A stretch of DNA of 5,137 nt from RUG563 sp964423675. Its GTDB lineage: Bacteria; Bacillota; Clostridia; Christensenellales; Aristaeellaceae. Of this stretch, positions 1 through 4,837 are shown piece by piece. Position numbers and translations under genes: made by a program. Under the pieces are notes generated by a model. That model worked only from the letters and a program-made list of their open reading frames with translations. It was not told the origin of the DNA and searched no databases. Where the stretch lies: NCBI GenBank assembly GCA_964423675.1, contig CAYRFP010000072.1:1-5137 (forward strand). Direction: 5' to 3'. How positions within the stretch are numbered: position 1 is the first letter of the stretch; each line of letters opens with the position of its first letter.

Positions 1-1
1 G

Positions 2-286
2 CTGTTGATTTTAACCAGTGTGCTGGGATACGAACTGAAAACCGCCGTGGGCACCAGCGTGTTTATCATGACCTTTACCGCTCTCACCGGCGCGGTGTCC
101 CATTTCGCCATTGGCGGCAGCCCGGACTGGCTGGTGTTTGCCCTGTGCGTGGTGTTCACGCTGGTTTGGGCGCGGGCGGCGGCCGTGTTTGCCAACAAGG
201 CTAAGCCCGAAACCCTGAACCGGGCCACCGGCGTGGTGCTGGTGGTACTGGGCGTGGCGATTATGGCTTTCCAGCTGCTGGGCTGA
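2..286 (+). CDS. TauE/SafE family sulfite/sulfoacetate exporter-type membrane protein, C-terminal part
   Basis: This is a partial gene: the reading frame is open from base 2, so the true start lies to the left and only about 94 C-terminal residues are seen (family members are usually about 250). TauE/SafE proteins are multi-pass inner-membrane permeases linked to export or uptake of organosulfur compounds and sulfite, but many members have unknown substrates. Visible signs are the family-like stretch AVGTSVFIMTFTALTGAVSH, a short loop with FAIGGSPDW, and then two more hydrophobic segments (WLVFALCVVFTLVW and GVVLVVLGVAIMAFQLL) separated by a polar loop with several Lys and Arg residues. The protein ends right after the last membrane span, as is usual for the family. 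No clear terminator follows, and the next gene has its own promoter. The family call is fairly safe; the substrate cannot be inferred. Confidence 0.78.
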   Translation: MLILTSVLGYELKTAVGTSVFIMTFTALTGAVSHFAIGGSPDWLVFALCVVFTLVWARAAAVFANKAKPETLNRATGVVLVVLGVAIMAFQLLG

Positions 287-335
287 TCGGGCTTTCATAA
301 GGTGAACAGCGGATACAAAAAACTGAAAATCGTCC

Positions 336-364
336 TTGTTTTCCAGAAATGGACATGTTATTAT
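336..364 (+). promoter_or_regulatory. SigA-type promoter of the fucosidase gene
   Basis: The -35 box is TTGTTT (336-341) and the -10 box is TATTAT (359-364), with an optimal 17-base spacer. A TG dinucleotide at 356-357 sits one base before the -10, giving an extended -10. The predicted transcription start near 371 leaves a leader of about 35 bases before the ATG at 406. This is the best promoter match in the 119-base gap after the exporter gene and suggests separate transcription of the fucosidase. Confidence 0.65.
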
Positions 365-405
365 AAGAATGGCAGAATCCCAAGGATAAAACGGAGGATG
401 ACTTT

Positions 406-1701
406 ATGAAATACGAAAACAATTGGGAATCGCTGAATTCCCGGCCTGTTCCCCAGTGGTTTGCGGACGCAAAGTTTGGCATTTTTATTCATTGGGGCAT
501 CTATTCCGTGCCGGCGTTCACCAAGCGGGGCGCGTATGCAGAATGGTATCGCCATCAGATTGCGGATGAAAAGGATTCGGTTTATGATGTGACCAAGCCG
601 TTCCATGACCGGGTTTATGGCGCGGACACCAAATACGAGGATCTGGCTCACGCGTTCAAGGCCGAGCTGTTTGACGCGGATCGCTGGGCAGATGTGATCG
701 CCCGTTCCGGCGCCAAGTATATGAACCTGGTGACCAAGCACCACGATGGCTATTGCCTTTACAAGACCGATTACGCCTGGAATTGGAACAGCGTGGACGT
801 GGGGCCCCATCGGGACTTCTGCGCCGAGCTGAAGGCGGCGGTGGAGCCCCGGGGCGTGAAGTTTGGCGTGTATCATTCGGTGTATGAATGGGCGCATCCG
901 CTGTATCTGGAAAACCCGGAGCGCTATGCCCAGGAGCATCTGATCCCCATGCTCAAGGAACTGGTGGTGAAATATGAGCCCTGGACGCTGTTTACCGACG
1001 GCGAATGGGAATATCCCAGCAGCGTTTGGCATTCCACCGATTTCCTGACCTGGCTGTATAACGAATCCCCAGTGAAGGACACCATCGTGCCCAATGACCG
1101 CTGGGGCAAGGAAACCCGCGGCAAACTGGGCGGCAATTTCACCACGGAATACGGCCTGGTGCAGGGCGATGAAACCCTGGATGGAAAGCTGGATCGGCCC
1201 TTTGAAGAATGCCGGGGCATCGGCAAATCCTTTGGGTTTAACCGGCTGGAAACCTGCGATGATTATCTCTCCGCCCGGGAACTGCTGATTCTGCTGTGCT
1301 CGCTGGTATCCAAGGGCGGCAACCTGCTGCTGAATATCGGCCCCGCTGCTGATGGCACTATCCCGGTGATTATGGAGGAGCGGCTTTTGCAGATCGGCCG
1401 CTGGCTGGAGCTGAACGGCGAAGCCATTTACGCCACCCGGCCTTACGCTCAGGCGTCCCGACCCGGCCTGTATTACACCCAGACGGATAAGGCGATCTAC
1501 GCCATTTCCGAGGCCTATCCCTGGGGCGAACTGGAGCTGAACGAGGTGGCCTGGCATGACGGCCTGCGCGCCCAGCTGATTGGCAGCGATGCGCCCATCG
1601 AAGCGACCCAGCGGGATGGCCACGTGGTGCTGCATATTCCGCCCATGAACCCGGATACCACCGCGGCACATGAGCTGTATACCTTCAAGATCGAAAAGTA
1701 A
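406..1701 (+). CDS. Alpha-L-fucosidase, glycoside hydrolase family 29
   Basis: This 431-residue enzyme is predicted to hydrolyse terminal alpha-L-fucose from glycans by the retaining mechanism of GH29. No signal peptide is visible, so it should act in the cytoplasm on imported fucosylated oligosaccharides. The GH29 landmarks occur in order: FGIFIHWGIYSVP (residues 24-36, with the substrate-binding His-Trp), KHHDGY (111-116, paired His), FGVYHSVYEW (153-162), LFTDGEW (195-201, where Asp198 is the likely nucleophile), FTTEYG (245-250), FEECRGIGKSFGF (266-278) and GGNLLLNIGP (304-313). A small beta-rich C-terminal domain follows from about residue 345. The general acid/base is not fixed by sequence in this family; Glu248 or a Glu near 267-268 are candidates. 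The ATG has GGAGG at 393-397, eight bases upstream. The length fits minimal bacterial GH29 enzymes. No sugar transporter or fucose pathway gene is adjacent, so the physiological substrate remains inference. Confidence 0.95.
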   Translation: MKYENNWESLNSRPVPQWFADAKFGIFIHWGIYSVPAFTKRGAYAEWYRHQIADEKDSVYDVTKPFHDRVYGADTKYEDLAHAFKAELFDADRWADVIARSGAKYMNLVTKHHDGYCLYKTDYAWNWNSVDVGPHRDFCAELKAAVEPRGVKFGVYHSVYEWAHPLYLENPERYAQEHLIPMLKELVVKYEPWTLFTDGEWEYPSSVWHSTDFLTWLYNESPVKDTIVPNDRWGKETRGKLGGNFTTEYGLVQGDETLDGKLDRPFEECRGIGKSFGFNRLETCDDYLSARELLILLCSLVSKGGNLLLNIGPAADGTIPVIMEERLLQIGRWLELNGEAIYATRPYAQASRPGLYYTQTDKAIYAISEAYPWGELELNEVAWHDGLRAQLIGSDAPIEATQRDGHVVLHIPPMNPDTTAAHELYTFKIEK

Positions 1702-1762
1702 AAAAGCATAAAAACTCAGGGGACGCGGGAAAGGAGCCAAAGCTTCTTCCTGCATCCCCTGA
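1702..1762 (-). terminator. Intrinsic terminator of the sigma/anti-sigma unit (minus strand)
   Basis: A long imperfect hairpin spans 1716-1762. TCAGGGGA (1716-1723) pairs with TCCCCTGA (1755-1762), and the stem continues inward with one mismatch, a G-T wobble and a bulge to a CAAA loop at 1738-1741. Read on the minus strand it is followed by TTTTT, ATGC and TTTTT (1714 down to 1701). On the plus strand the hairpin has no T run after it, so it most likely ends minus-strand transcripts coming from the anti-sigma gene, whose stop is at 1819. Confidence 0.65.
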
Positions 1763-1770
1763 ATGGATGA

Positions 1771-1807
1771 GGCGACACAGCCAGATGATCGGCTGTGCCG
1801 CTTTTTT
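1771..1807 (+). terminator. Intrinsic terminator of the fucosidase gene (plus strand)
   Basis: CACAGCC (1776-1782) pairs with GGCTGTG (1791-1797). One A-C mismatch and three further pairs (GCG of 1772-1774 with CGC of 1799-1801) extend the stem, and an eight-base loop closes it. A run of six T follows at 1802-1807. It lies about 70 bases after the fucosidase stop codon and just before the converging anti-sigma stop, so it should stop plus-strand transcription before the anti-sigma gene. Confidence 0.75.
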
Positions 1808-1818
1808 ATGTTGTGTTG

Positions 1819-3024
1819 TTATTCCAGCGTCACGGTAAAGGACGGCATGCCCTTTTGGGGAGTGCCTGCGTTGATGTTCAGCAGCGGATCCAGCGAGAAG
1901 GTGATGGCGGTCAGCGGGGTATCGCTGATGCGGGTCACGCTGCCGTTTATGGTGACGGTTTTTTTGTCCTCCGCCAGAGACAGCCGGGATTCCCGCCAGG
2001 GCAGCAGCGTACCTTCCTGATCGGTCAGGGCATAGTGCTGATCAATATCATGCTCCCTGCCCTGGGGCTGATCGTAGACCACTTCCAGCGTATAATCCAC
2101 CCGCATGAAGGACTGGGTGATGGACTTCACCGTGACTGTGTATCCGTCAAAGGCAAACTCTGTAGTCTTCGCCCGATTCTCGTTTGCGGGAGAGGCAGTG
2201 GTAAACGTGAAGGTAATCTGATCTGCCAGTTCAAGCAGGCCGGTTTCCTCCATGCGCTGAGCGAAGGTGCGTTCAGCACCGCTGGAGGTATCCAGCGCGT
2301 TCAGCCAGTCCATTATATCCACCCCGCGCCAGCAGCCGATTTTGCCATCGGCATGCAACGCACGCAGATAGGCTTCGTATTCCGTATAGGTTTCGCTCTG
2401 GTCGTTCCAGTCTCGGATGGAAACCAGTTCCCCGGTGGGGCGATAGAGGGACAGGGTATAGCGCCAGGTCACCTCCTGCTCTGCGGTATCCTGATACAGG
2501 GACGCTGCAACGCCTTGCTCTGCCGCCAGCACGGTATCCGGCGAAGCGCTGGGCAGAAAAAAGCCAAAGAGATACGACCGGTCAAAACCATCGTAGGACA
2601 GATTCAACGCTCTTTCGCCGCAGTATCCCGTAAGGGACGGATAGACATACAGGGGCTCTGCTCCCTCCTGTGCTTCCATGCACAGGGTAAAAGCCAGATC
2701 ATGCCCATCAAAAATGGCATCGCCCAGTGAAAAGGTCAGCCCCTGCGCGGTCTGGGTTTCTTCCAGCGGCACAACGGCGCTGTCAAATGCCTGGCTGGGC
2801 TGGCCGCCGGCCACATAGTCCCGCACGCTGTAGTAATGGGCGATGGCAAAGCCTGTGCTGCATAGCAGCGCGGCAAGCAGCACGGCGATCAGGATTGCTT
2901 TGAAAGGCTTTTTCATGGTTGATTCCTCCCGATATGTGCGGACGGCCTGAAGCACAGCCTGCCGGCACATCTCTGGCGTTTCCGGAATTGCTCCGCGCAA
3001 ATCTATATCCTTTTTCGGCTCCAT
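1819..3024 (-). CDS. DUF4179-like membrane-anchored anti-sigma factor
   Basis: This 401-residue protein is encoded immediately after an ECF sigma gene and is most likely its membrane-bound inhibitor. Residues 1-40 are a charged cytoplasmic tail that would bind the sigma factor, residues about 43-63 are a single membrane span (AILIAVLLAALLCSTGFAIA), and the rest is predicted to be outside the cell. After the span, AQGLTFSLGDAIFDGHDLAF (93-112) resembles the start of the DUF4179 domain of clostridial anti-sigma proteins. A second beta-rich region (about 268-400, with FAFDGYTVTVKSI and LTDQEGTLLP) resembles the domain that often follows it. The ATG at 3024 is preceded by GGAGGG (3032-3037) with seven bases of spacing, and the sigma stop codon is only three bases away, so translation is probably coupled. 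An internal ATG at 2916 (codon 37) also has a strong GGAGG. The family call is moderate; the anti-sigma role is inferred from topology and position. Confidence 0.75.
   Translation of the reverse strand: MEPKKDIDLRGAIPETPEMCRQAVLQAVRTYREESTMKKPFKAILIAVLLAALLCSTGFAIAHYYSVRDYVAGGQPSQAFDSAVVPLEETQTAQGLTFSLGDAIFDGHDLAFTLCMEAQEGAEPLYVYPSLTGYCGERALNLSYDGFDRSYLFGFFLPSASPDTVLAAEQGVAASLYQDTAEQEVTWRYTLSLYRPTGELVSIRDWNDQSETYTEYEAYLRALHADGKIGCWRGVDIMDWLNALDTSSGAERTFAQRMEETGLLELADQITFTFTTASPANENRAKTTEFAFDGYTVTVKSITQSFMRVDYTLEVVYDQPQGREHDIDQHYALTDQEGTLLPWRESRLSLAEDKKTVTINGSVTRISDTPLTAITFSLDPLLNINAGTPQKGMPSFTVTLE
2914..2929 (-). promoter_or_regulatory. Internal ribosome binding site and alternative ATG in the anti-sigma gene
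   Basis: On the minus strand GGAGG (2925-2929) stands eight bases before an in-frame ATG (2914-2916). Starting there gives 365 residues beginning MKKPFKAILIAVLLAALL, which looks like a signal peptide or signal anchor. The site is as good as the one at the first ATG (3024). It could be a second true start, or the first start could be over-extended, although the 36 extra residues sit where a sigma-binding tail is expected. Confidence 0.5.
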
Positions 3025-3027
3025 GCT

Positions 3028-3381
3028 TCATCCCTCCATTTCTTTTCTCAATTGTTGCTTTGCGCGCTGAATTCGGCCAATGATGGTGGAACGGGGCAAA
3101 TGCAGCGCCCGGGCAATTTCGGCGCAGCTCATTCCTTCCATGGCCTGCATCACCAGCGGCAGCCGCAGTTTCTCCGGAAGATTCTGCACCAGCATCGAAA
3201 GCGTGGGATCCGGCGCGGGTGCGGCGGGCAGAAGCTCCTCTGCCATGGGCAGCGAGGGCCTGCGTTTCCGCTGGATATTGTGGCATTCGTTGATGAGAAT
3301 CCGGGTCAGCCAGGTGGAAAAAAACCGGGGCTCACGCAGGGTGAACCGTTTTTCCCAGGCTTTCAACGCTGCTTCCTGCAT
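3028..3381 (-). CDS. ECF sigma-70 factor, in-frame part covering most of region 2 and region 4
   Basis: This is the longest intact frame of the sigma gene, 117 residues from the first in-frame ATG. It begins MQEAALKAWEKRF, the end of region 2.2 in ECF factors, and continues with FSTWLTRILINECHNIQRKR (residues 21-40, regions 2.3-2.4, which melt and read the -10 box). A proline/alanine-rich linker follows, then region 4 (about 60-114) with the helix-turn-helix GMSCAEIARALHLPRSTIIG that reads the -35 box. As it stands it lacks the front of region 2 (region 2.1 and most of 2.2), so this fragment alone should bind core RNA polymerase poorly. No convincing ribosome binding site precedes the ATG at 3381, which argues that it is an internal methionine of a longer gene. 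See the entry for 3028-3482 for the frameshift explanation. Confidence 0.7.
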   Translation of the reverse strand: MQEAALKAWEKRFTLREPRFFSTWLTRILINECHNIQRKRRPSLPMAEELLPAAPAPDPTLSMLVQNLPEKLRLPLVMQAMEGMSCAEIARALHLPRSTIIGRIQRAKQQLRKEMEG

Positions 3382-3482
3382 GGCGTCCCGGCAATCGGCA
3401 TCGTTATGCAGCAGCGTGTAGGCAATGCGTACATCCGGTCTGTCTGCTCCACCACCCGGGCTGCGAAATCCTCTCGGTTCAT
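3028..3482 (-). pseudogene. ECF RNA polymerase sigma factor gene interrupted by an apparent 1-base deletion
   Basis: The natural start is the ATG at 3480-3482, preceded by GAGGTG (3488-3493). The first 18 codons read MNREDFAARVVEQTDRMY, a typical ECF N-terminus. At about 3429 the frame then turns into nonsense and stops near 3363. One base further along, another frame continues with IAYTLLHNDADCRDAMQEA, exactly the region 2.1-2.2 sequence expected next. Inserting one C (TACCGC instead of TACGC) joins them as DRMY-R-IAYTLL and gives a 151-residue protein with all ECF regions. The downstream frame has no ATG, GTG or TTG before 3381. The site has no slippery homopolymer, so programmed frameshifting is unlikely. 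A real mutation or a consensus error are the main options. The gene sits directly before its anti-sigma partner, behind an ECF-type promoter. The regulon is unknown. Confidence 0.75.
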
Positions 3483-3494
3483 GCCATCACCTCT

Positions 3495-3506
3495 TGTAAC
3501 GTTACA
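3495..3506. promoter_or_regulatory. Perfect 12-bp palindrome TGTAACGTTACA in the sigma leader
   Basis: TGTAACGTTACA is a perfect inverted repeat lying just before the ribosome binding site of the sigma gene (GAGGTG at 3488-3493) and downstream of the predicted transcription start. It could be an operator for a dimeric repressor. It has no loop, so it is unlikely to be an RNA hairpin. No regulator gene is visible nearby. The symmetry is seen directly; the function is inference. Confidence 0.4.
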
Positions 3507-3542
3507 TCCTTTAGACGCGGAAACAGCGGCAGATTTAATGCG

Positions 3543-3568
3543 GACGAAAAAATAATTTTCCCGTTTCC
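3543..3568 (-). promoter_or_regulatory. ECF-type promoter of the sigma/anti-sigma unit
   Basis: On the minus strand GGAAAC (3563-3568) is followed by a 16-base spacer with an A/T-rich core and then CGTC (3543-3546). This is the hallmark arrangement of promoters read by ECF factors such as B. subtilis SigM and SigW (an AAC-containing -35 and a CGT-type -10, about 16 bases apart). It lies right after the terminator of the upstream gene and about 60 bases before the sigma ATG, so it most likely serves autoregulation. Confidence 0.65.
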
Positions 3569-3578
3569 TGTGCCGCAG

Positions 3579-3626
3579 ATAAAACAAAAACCACCCAGGC
3601 GCGAGTAAGTGGCGCATGCGTGGTTT
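3579..3626 (-). terminator. Intrinsic terminator of the YgjV-like gene (minus strand)
   Basis: On the minus strand AAACCAC (3620-3626) pairs with GTGGTTT (3588-3594), and an inner GCGC/GCGC helix extends the stem past two mismatches to a loop of about nine bases. TTTTGTTTTA follows at 3587 down to 3579 or so. It lies about 30 bases after the stop codon at 3655 and insulates the sigma unit from the upstream gene. Confidence 0.75.
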
Positions 3627-3654
3627 ATATAATTGCAATCTGCTGCCGGCACGA

Positions 3655-4182
3655 TTACGGCGCGGGGGAAGGCTGCTCTTCCGTTTGCTTCTTTTGGAAC
3701 CGAACCAGGCTGATGATGGAGGACATGATGGCCACGGCCTCGTTTAGCGCGCCGCCCCAGGAGGAAACGATTAGATCATAGATCAGCAGCATCGACGAAG
3801 TGAGCAGAATGCTTTTACGCAGGGTTTTGGGATCCAGAGAGAGCATCACAGTGTTGATGGCGAGGGCGATGATGGGGAGAAGGGAATGGAAGCCCTGCCA
3901 GGTAAAGAAGCCATAAACAACGGTAACGATAGAAAAAATATAGGGCACAGCGGGATGAGAAAAGGGCTTGCGCTCTTTCAGATAGAAAGCGATGTTTCGC
4001 AGCAGACAGACGAAGTTCAGCGCCATCCCGGTGGTCGCGCCCAGCAAGCCAAACTGGATCGTCATTAGCAGAGTGGAGATGAATTGCAGCAACAGAATCT
4101 GCTTTTGCGTCTTTACCTGATAGGAGATAAAGGTGAGGAGCACGGCGATGCCGCCAAGAATCTGAGCAATCATGAATGACAT
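3655..4182 (-). CDS. YgjV-like multi-pass inner-membrane protein
   Basis: This 175-residue protein has about seven closely spaced hydrophobic segments (roughly residues 4-21, 28-47, 50-67, 80-97, 99-116, 122-141 and 144-161) and a short polar C-terminal tail (RFQKKQTEEQPSPAP). The N-terminal part, ILGGIAVLLTFISYQVKTQK followed by a hydrophobic helix and NFVCLLRNIAFYLKERK, matches the pattern of the YgjV inner-membrane family, whose biochemical function is not established. The frame could be extended to a TTG at 4206, but the ATG at 4180-4182 is preferred because GAGAGG (4191-4196) lies eight bases upstream and the TTG has no ribosome binding site. It has its own consensus promoter and a terminator, so it is probably transcribed alone. 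The family assignment is moderate; no substrate or partner can be inferred. Confidence 0.8.
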   Translation of the reverse strand: MSFMIAQILGGIAVLLTFISYQVKTQKQILLLQFISTLLMTIQFGLLGATTGMALNFVCLLRNIAFYLKERKPFSHPAVPYIFSIVTVVYGFFTWQGFHSLLPIIALAINTVMLSLDPKTLRKSILLTSSMLLIYDLIVSSWGGALNEAVAIMSSIISLVRFQKKQTEEQPSPAP

Positions 4183-4221
4183 GGAAAAATCCTCTCGCTT
4201 CCGCAAAGCATTTTCGGGGAT

Positions 4222-4250
4222 AGTATACCCAAGCGGTGGCGGATTGTCAA
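4222..4250 (-). promoter_or_regulatory. Consensus SigA promoter of the YgjV-like gene
   Basis: On the minus strand a perfect TTGACA (4245-4250) is followed by a 17-base spacer and TATACT (4222-4227). Predicted transcription starts near 4215, leaving a leader of about 33 bases before the ATG at 4182. The -35 lies within an 11-base palindrome GATTGTCAATC (4242-4252), which may be chance because it includes the -35 box itself. The promoter should be strong and constitutive. Confidence 0.8.
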
Positions 4251-4305
4251 TCGGGTTTTCGCGGAATCGCCTGAAAAGACAAGCCGGGCAGGAGAAGGAA
4301 AAAAC

Positions 4306-4416
4306 ATGAGCAGGGAGAAAATAAAAAAGGCGGCCGAAAGACGAAGCGGAGGAAACTTCCCGGCGACGCTCTTTTCATATTATATAGAGAAAGAAATCTA
4401 CGGGTGTCCGGGATGA
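4306..4416 (+). CDS. Possible 36-residue basic small protein
   Basis: The ATG at 4306 opens a 36-codon frame ending in TGA at 4414-4416. AGGAG (4290-4294) and AAGG (4295-4298) lie 11 and 7 bases upstream, so initiation is possible. The product begins MSREKIKKAAERRSGGN and is basic in its first half, with FPATLFSYYIEKE after it. It resembles nothing I recognise, has no good promoter of its own, and its A-rich codons differ from neighbouring genes. It may simply be an open stretch of intergenic DNA. Confidence 0.2.
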   Translation: MSREKIKKAAERRSGGNFPATLFSYYIEKEIYGCPG

Positions 4417-4452
4417 ATAAGTTTGGGGCAAAGGGGAAGTTTGCAATCCCGG
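4408..4452. repeat. Inverted repeat CCGGGAT / ATCCCGG around the -35 region
   Basis: CCGGGAT (4408-4414) and ATCCCGG (4446-4452) are perfect 7-base inverted repeats separated by 31 bases. The right arm overlaps the last base of the -35 box and the spacer of the promoter at 4441-4470. A repressor binding both arms could loop or block this promoter, but the arms are short and may be coincidental. Confidence 0.25.
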
Positions 4453-4470
4453 GGCCAGATATGCTATAAT
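4441..4470 (+). promoter_or_regulatory. Extended -10 SigA promoter of the membrane-protein pair
   Basis: A perfect TATAAT (4465-4470) is preceded by TGC, giving an extended -10. TTGCAA (4441-4446) serves as the -35 with an 18-base spacer. Transcription should begin near 4477, just before the ribosome binding site. This rules out the upstream ATG at 4469, which lies inside the -10, as the start of the next gene. Confidence 0.75.
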
Positions 4471-4492
4471 GACAGCCAGGGAGGGCACAGAC

Positions 4493-4837
4493 ATGGGCTG
4501 GATGAACAAGCATCGATTTGTCGGGCTGCTGCTGGGCGCAGGGGCGCTGCTGGGCATGGGCTTTGCATGGACGCTGCTGCCCGGAGATGCGGGAATGGCC
4601 CTGTGTTTTCTGCATATCTATGCGGTGCTGCCGCTGGGCGCTGGCGTGCTGGCGTTCTGGGCCGGGAAAGGCGGGGTGCATCCCTTCGCCGCGTTCTGGC
4701 CAGTTGGGCTACCGATGGCGCTGAAAACCCCCGGCGTGGGGCTTAGCTGCATGCTGATTGGGCTGGTTTGCGCCGTTGCAGGGCAGGAAGCGCAGAAGCG
4801 CAGCCAGCAGAAAGGACGCAGGCATGGCAAAAAATAA
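4493..4837 (+). CDS. Small multi-pass membrane protein of unknown function
   Basis: This 114-residue protein is not recognised. It has hydrophobic segments at about residues 9-29 (FVGLLLGAGALLGMGFAWTLL), 35-57 (MALCFLHIYAVLPLGAGVLA and onward) and 81-97 (GVGLSCMLIGLVCAVAG), with a shorter hydrophobic stretch at 65-77, and a strongly basic C-terminal tail (QEAQKRSQQKGRRHGKK) that should face the cytoplasm. The start at 4493 was chosen because AGGGAGGG (4478-4485) lies seven bases upstream and the promoter -10 overlaps any earlier start. An ATG at 4502 is the only near alternative. The last 14 bases overlap the start of the next gene, so the two are almost certainly one operon. The role is unknown; it may form a complex with the neighbouring single-span protein. 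Confidence 0.8.
   Translation: MGWMNKHRFVGLLLGAGALLGMGFAWTLLPGDAGMALCFLHIYAVLPLGAGVLAFWAGKGGVHPFAAFWPVGLPMALKTPGVGLSCMLIGLVCAVAGQEAQKRSQQKGRRHGKK

Larger units (their letters stand above)
4183..4492. other. Divergent intergenic region with two outward promoters
   Basis: This 310-base stretch separates the minus-strand YgjV-like gene from the plus-strand membrane-protein pair. It contains the minus-strand promoter at 4222-4250, the plus-strand promoter at 4441-4470, a possible 36-codon ORF at 4306-4416, and an inverted repeat CCGGGAT...ATCCCGG (4408-4452). The middle is more A/T- and purine-rich than the flanking genes. No tRNA, convincing riboswitch or strong terminator was found in it. Confidence 0.6.

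Noticed and set aside
303..317. cre-like sequence TGAACAGCGGATACA upstream of the fucosidase promoter
   Set aside because: It has the TG...CG...CA outline of a CcpA site but is one base too long and poorly symmetrical, so it does not fit the 14-base consensus.
361..1755. 464-codon minus-strand open frame covering the whole fucosidase gene
   Set aside because: It is a shadow of the fucosidase: the protein has no recognisable motif and low-complexity His/Gly/Ile-rich composition, while the plus strand carries all the GH29 motifs.
2419..2444. GGAAAC-N16-CGAT on the plus strand, resembling an ECF promoter inside the anti-sigma gene
   Set aside because: It is antisense within a coding region, the spacer is GC-rich, and no plus-strand gene follows, so chance is the simpler explanation.
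1795..2730. 311-codon plus-strand open frame opposite the anti-sigma gene
   Set aside because: It has no ribosome binding site, starts inside the fucosidase terminator, and shows no domain. The minus strand encodes a coherent membrane protein coupled to the sigma gene.
2916..2980. Lipobox near Cys55 of the anti-sigma protein (ALLC)
   Set aside because: The residues before Cys are Leu-Leu rather than the small residues required at -1, so lipoprotein processing is unlikely.
3363..3638. 91-codon minus-strand frame beginning at 3638
   Set aside because: Only its part after 3482 is meaningful (the sigma N-terminus, until the frameshift). The earlier part runs through the upstream terminator and the ECF promoter.
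4469..4492. Upstream ATG at 4469 as the start of the small membrane protein
   Set aside because: The ATG overlaps the TATAAT -10 box and would lie before the transcription start; the ATG at 4493 has a strong ribosome binding site.
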